NCBI GenBank assembly: GCA_964464925.1
Contig: CAYXLI010000008.1
Location: 124,001-188,000, forward strand
Origin: CAYXLI01 sp964464925
Lineage (GTDB): Bacteria; Acidobacteriota; Terriglobia; Bryobacterales; Bryobacteraceae
Length of the DNA stretch: 64,000 nt
Reading direction: 5' to 3'
The position numbers and the translations under genes were made by a program. The notes below the pieces were generated by a model. That model was not told the origin of the DNA. It did not search any database and worked only from the letters and a program-made list of their open reading frames with translations. Positions 60,472 to 64,000 of the stretch are shown here, in pieces (position 1 is the first letter of the stretch; each line of letters begins with the position of its first letter).

Positions 60472-63459
60472 TCAGAACGCCTGTCCTAAAGAGAAGTGGA
60501 AGGTGAAATGACTCAAGCGCTGGTAGACGCGGAGGCTAGGATCCGGATTAGGAACATACAATTGGTCGCGGCTGCCTTTGAAGCCATAGAACGCGGGCGG
60601 ATTCAGCGTGTAACCCAAATCTACTCGCACCGGACCGATGGGAGTGCGATAGCGCACACCGAATCCGACTGCATGAACCATGTAGTCGAAATCAGTGACG
60701 CCCTTCTGATGAAAGCGAAACGAGACGGCGCCGACTTTCGAATAGACATTTCCCGCATCGTGAAAAAGGACTCCGCCGAGATTGTCTCCAAGCAAGGGAA
60801 AACGGAGTTCTGTGTTGTTAATGAGTAACGCTTTTCCGCCGAGCGGATAGCCGGTATCGAGATCGCGCGGGCCAGCCTGATTCTCGGCGAAGCCGCGATG
60901 AGACGCGCTGCCACCGCCGAAGAACCGCTCCGGCAGAGGGACATCTGCGCGTGCCACCTTCTCCTCGACGCCGAAGCTGAGAGAGCGGGCGAGCAGGAGG
61001 TCCCTGGAGATCCGGTGATACGTGGAATTGCGGGCGAGGGTACGGAGGAAGCTGGTCTTGGATCCAAACAGGTTCGAGGCGAAACCGACGTCTATCGTGT
61101 TGTAGATACCCTTACGCGGATCACCGGGATCGTCCCGCCGGTCTTGAATGAATGAGCTGGAAACGATGCCGAGTTGAACGGGCTGTGAGAGAAGTGGAAT
61201 GAGCCCCGGACTGATCTGAAGAGAATTCTTGTCGACGGTGACGCGGCGGTAGGCGAGACGGTATTGGATTGTATTCGCTTTCGTCAGCCGCTGGCCGAGT
61301 TGGACCGATCCCTCCTGGCGCTTGGCATTGAAGGTGCGGACGTCACGCGAATCATCATACAGGCCAGCGACGCTGAGGTTGAGATTCTCGTTCCCCTTGA
61401 ACTGCGGCGCCGTATAGTTCACTAGAACGCGGCGCTGCACGTCCGAGAGGCGGGTCTGCACGCCGATGGTATGGGCAAGGCCCAGGAAGTTGATGCGACT
61501 GATGCCGAAAGACACGCGCGGGCTGAATCCTGTTTTGCCCGCCGGCGCGTCGAATGTGTTGAAGGTACCCCCTCCGATGCGGCCGATCTGGGCGCCGATG
61601 CCACCGGTGATGAAGTATTTGCTGGCTTCTTCAAACCTGTACTGCACGTACTTGTACGCCTCGTCGCCATCCGGATTCTGGAGCGCCGTGTCGACGCGCG
61701 CAAACACCGTGAGATCGTATAAGCGACGCTGGCTCTCGATCATGGCGGCTTGGGATAAAGGCTCTCCGGGTTCGAGGTTGCGGATGCGCTCGTCCACTAG
61801 CGTAGGGTCAGTACGCTTGAGCCCACTGGTCAGGACGCGGCGGACGTACTGGCGGTTGCCGGGCTTGATGGTAAACACCAGGTCCATACGATTCGGAATG
61901 GAAGACGGCCTGACGGTGGCATCGAAGGCCGCGTCGGGATAGCCGTTGTTGAAGTAATAATTCAGAATTGTCTCCTGATCATTAGCGACATTCAGATCAC
62001 TGAACGGCTGGCCGACTGAGGACTGGATCATGCCTTCCAGTTGATCCTGATCCTCCTGGCCGACTCCCTTGAATTGAACGGTATTCACGAACGACTGCGG
62101 GCCTTCCATGATCGTGAGGATGACACCGACGTCACGCGTCTTGCCCAGGTAGTCGTCTTCTACATCCTGCTCCACCTGGATGTCGTGAAAGCCATTCGAT
62201 TGATAGAGGTCCTTGATCGCATTGATGTCCCGCTTGAGATAATCCGGGCTGTATCGGCCGTAGCGGAATCGAAGGAGACTCGCGGGCGTGACGTACATAC
62301 GTTCGCGTATGGTGGCGGAGTCGAAGTATTTATTGCCCAGGATATTCAAGGCGACGAGTTTGTGACGCGGACCGCGCTCCACGTTGTACACGATCACCTG
62401 TTGTCCTGTGCCGTCAGAGGTGATGTCGAAGGTAACTTCGGCTTCGAAATAGCCCTGGGATTGGAAGTATTCCTGGAGGTTGCGCTGACCCTCCACGAGA
62501 AGGTCTTTATCCACGGATTGTTCCTGATAGATGGGCAACAACTGCCGGCGCTTGCCGCCGGAGACCTTGGCGCCATTCACCCGGACAATCACCTTCGGTC
62601 CGCCTTCAATGGTGAGGATAGGTACGGCAGTATTCGTGTCGTCGTTATATTCCATCTGGTCAAGCGCGACCTTCGCCTGAAGGAACTCCTTCTTCTGATA
62701 GGAGCGGCGAATACGGTCCAGCCCGTTCTGCACGCGCGATTCCGTGACCTCGCGCCATCCGCCAATCCCGAACAGACGACGCCAACGCGTTGCGCCGATG
62801 ATTTCATTTAGTGGCTTGTTGGGTTGGCCTTTAACCACAGGCGGAGCGAAGTGGGCTCGCTTGCCTGTATCGACGTCGAAAGTAACATCGACCTGTTCGG
62901 TGTCCTTCAAGTCTTCTGTCCGATTCGCGACCTGGGCCTGATAGAAGCCATTGAGACGCAGAAGATCAAGCAGGCTCTCGGTTGCCTGGCGAAGCTGTGT
63001 GCGATTAAATGGCTGGCCCAACTGCAGTTTGCTGGCATTCACAAGCTGACCCTGGTTGGGGGGATCGGGAACGCCGGTGATCACGACGCCGCGGATGAAG
63101 CGTGCCTGAGTGGTTTGAAATGTCAGGACGACGCCGGAAGCCGGAGTACCGGCGGCGAACTTCGCATCGGCGATGATGTTCTCGTAGCGGCCCGATCCGT
63201 ACAGGCTTTCTATGGCCTTGCGGACGTCGGCAAGATGAAAGGGCTGGCCGGTCTTCAGGACCTGGATCTTGGCATTCAGATCCGCGGCGGTCAGCGGCTG
63301 CTCTGCAGGTTCGAACCGGACCGCAACGAGCGTCTTGCCCTCGTATTCCGCGGCGTCACCGTAGAGCATGGGTGTAGCGAGCAGCACCAGCCACAGAACC
63401 GACACCTCTCGCAGTCCGGTGAACTTCGTGAGCCGCCGGAGGCTGCATCGGACGCACAC
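60472..63459 (-). CDS. BamA-like outer-membrane assembly protein with seven POTRA domains
   Basis: A protein of about 995 residues. After a signal-like leader (VLWLVLLATPMLYG), seven POTRA-like beta-alpha-alpha-beta-beta modules of about 75-90 residues can be counted up to about residue 660. They begin near TLVAVRFEPA, FIRGVVITGV, PVVKGQPNK, RVNGAKVSGG, VALNILGNKYF, VNTVQFKGV and RRVLTSGLK. A 16-strand Omp85 barrel follows with ISRINFLGLAHT and ends AF in QRLSHFTFHFSLGQAF. E. coli BamA has five POTRAs and TamA three. GTG 63459, with GGAGG three bases upstream, is preferred to the longer frame from 63531. Confidence 0.9.
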   Translation of the reverse strand: MCVRCSLRRLTKFTGLREVSVLWLVLLATPMLYGDAAEYEGKTLVAVRFEPAEQPLTAADLNAKIQVLKTGQPFHLADVRKAIESLYGSGRYENIIADAKFAAGTPASGVVLTFQTTQARFIRGVVITGVPDPPNQGQLVNASKLQLGQPFNRTQLRQATESLLDLLRLNGFYQAQVANRTEDLKDTEQVDVTFDVDTGKRAHFAPPVVKGQPNKPLNEIIGATRWRRLFGIGGWREVTESRVQNGLDRIRRSYQKKEFLQAKVALDQMEYNDDTNTAVPILTIEGGPKVIVRVNGAKVSGGKRRQLLPIYQEQSVDKDLLVEGQRNLQEYFQSQGYFEAEVTFDITSDGTGQQVIVYNVERGPRHKLVALNILGNKYFDSATIRERMYVTPASLLRFRYGRYSPDYLKRDINAIKDLYQSNGFHDIQVEQDVEDDYLGKTRDVGVILTIMEGPQSFVNTVQFKGVGQEDQDQLEGMIQSSVGQPFSDLNVANDQETILNYYFNNGYPDAAFDATVRPSSIPNRMDLVFTIKPGNRQYVRRVLTSGLKRTDPTLVDERIRNLEPGEPLSQAAMIESQRRLYDLTVFARVDTALQNPDGDEAYKYVQYRFEEASKYFITGGIGAQIGRIGGGTFNTFDAPAGKTGFSPRVSFGISRINFLGLAHTIGVQTRLSDVQRRVLVNYTAPQFKGNENLNLSVAGLYDDSRDVRTFNAKRQEGSVQLGQRLTKANTIQYRLAYRRVTVDKNSLQISPGLIPLLSQPVQLGIVSSSFIQDRRDDPGDPRKGIYNTIDVGFASNLFGSKTSFLRTLARNSTYHRISRDLLLARSLSFGVEEKVARADVPLPERFFGGGSASHRGFAENQAGPRDLDTGYPLGGKALLINNTELRFPLLGDNLGGVLFHDAGNVYSKVGAVSFRFHQKGVTDFDYMVHAVGFGVRYRTPIGPVRVDLGYTLNPPAFYGFKGSRDQLYVPNPDPSLRVYQRLSHFTFHFSLGQAF

Positions 63460-63514
63460 TAGCCTCCATCTTAGCCCACTCGCTGCTAACATCTGAGGTG
63501 TATGACGCAGGCGT

Positions 63515-64000
63515 ATGCAGCCCGGTGACAAGGAACGTTACTCGCGGCAGATTCTCTTCCCCGGCATTGGCGAAGAAGGCCAGGAAAGAATTGTGCATGC
63601 CCATGTTGCGATCGTTGGATGCGGCGCTCTGGGAACGTTTCACGCCGCCGCTCTGGCGCGCGCAGGCATCGGCAAACTTTCGATTATCGACCGGGATTAT
63701 GTGGAGTTGAGCAACCTGCAGAGGCAATGGCTTTTCGACGAGTCCGATGCGGAAGCGAGTCTACCGAAAGCGGCGGCCGCGGCGAAGCAGATCGGGAGAA
63801 TTAATAGCTCCTGCCAAGTCGAAGCTCACATAGCGGATCTTACGGCCTCGAACATTGACGATCTGCTTGGAGAAGCGCAGTTGCTGCTGGACGGAACGGA
63901 CAATTTCGAAACGCGCTATTTGTTGAATGAGTACGCAGTGCGGGAAGGCAAGCCGTGGATCTATGGCGCAGCAGTATCCAGCTACGGCCTGACGATGCCC
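63515..64000 (+). CDS. ThiF/MoeB/HesA-family adenylyltransferase, N-terminal part (runs off window)
   Basis: The frame is open to the window edge with 162 codons visible. It starts MQPGDKERYSRQILFPGIGEEGQ, the usual MoeB/ThiF opening. The ATP-binding loop is AIVGCGALGT, followed by LSIIDRDYVELSNLQRQ, where the Arg is conserved for adenylation, and LLDGTDNFETRYLLNE with the catalytic Asp. It would activate a small ubiquitin-like sulfur carrier (MoaD or ThiS). The C-terminal Cys region and any rhodanese domain lie outside. It is divergent from the BamA-like gene. Confidence 0.9.
   Translation, partial: MQPGDKERYSRQILFPGIGEEGQERIVHAHVAIVGCGALGTFHAAALARAGIGKLSIIDRDYVELSNLQRQWLFDESDAEASLPKAAAAAKQIGRINSSCQVEAHIADLTASNIDDLLGEAQLLLDGTDNFETRYLLNEYAVREGKPWIYGAAVSSYGLTMP

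Noticed and set aside
63300..63330. tRNA-like GGTTCGAACC word
   Set aside because: It lies inside the BamA coding sequence and no cloverleaf can be folded around it.

Overview
The window looks like chromosomal DNA of an Acidobacteriota bacterium, most likely of the Solibacter/Bryobacter group. The main evidence is a long secreted protein of BACON repeats ending in the TIGR03437 domain typical of Solibacter, a UdgX/radical-SAM DNA repair pair, a DUF4112 protein, and many secreted proteins of unknown function. Lipid A genes (lpxA, lpxD, lpxB), a seven-POTRA BamA, TamB and a TolC/RND efflux set show a diderm cell with lipopolysaccharide. No phage, insertion sequence or CRISPR array was seen. The only RNA gene found is a tRNA for selenocysteine.

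Layout. 1-2.3 kb: end of a HAD hydrolase, an iron-permease-family protein, a small rod-like protein and a TPR protein. 2.4-5.2 kb: a minus-strand operon of alpha/beta hydrolase, gluconate-2-dehydrogenase-like subunit 3 and GMC oxidoreductase. 5.4-10 kb: a DJ-1/PfpI protein, then a surface-polysaccharide operon (flippase, FkbM methyltransferase, O-antigen ligase-like protein) ending in a decayed DUF169 gene. 10-14.8 kb: small enzymes, DUF4112, a metallophosphoesterase-acetyltransferase fusion and tRNA-Sec. 14.8-18.3 kb: UdgX and radical SAM repair genes behind a palindromic operator candidate, and an NAD-dependent epimerase. 18.3-26.5 kb: a PAS-PAS-GAF-GGDEF-EAL protein and a TolC-RND-adaptor efflux operon. 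26.5-31.2 kb: lpxA and lpxD head to head, and the BACON protein. 31.3-39.2 kb: Gfo/Idh/MocA oxidoreductase, aroB-menG, nadB, hslVU and a lipoprotein. 39.3-46.7 kb: a beta-propeller protein, a PEP-mutase-family enzyme, lpxB coupled to an M1-like protein without zinc ligands, and an SRPBCC protein. 47-51 kb: aldo/keto reductase, a coiled-coil membrane protein, a GT-C-type glycosyltransferase and an OmpA-family protein. 51-55.8 kb: gatB, then a cytosolic MgtE-type sensor gene coupled to an Nramp-related transporter and a cyclophilin. 55.8-64 kb: an outer-membrane biogenesis operon (BamA-like, SurA-like, TamB-like) and the start of a ThiF/MoeB-type gene.

How it fits together. Most of the recognisable content serves the cell envelope: lipid A synthesis, polysaccharide export and ligation, outer-membrane protein assembly and efflux. 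Coding density is very high. Many genes overlap by the 1-4 bases of a stop-start junction (ATGA or TGATG), and convergent neighbours often end within a few bases of each other or overlap. The points most worth following up are the MgtE-sensor/Nramp pair, the three-gene repair operator, the phosphoesterase-ArsN2 fusion, the dead M1 protein, the decayed DUF169 gene, the seven-POTRA BamA and the tRNA-Sec gene.
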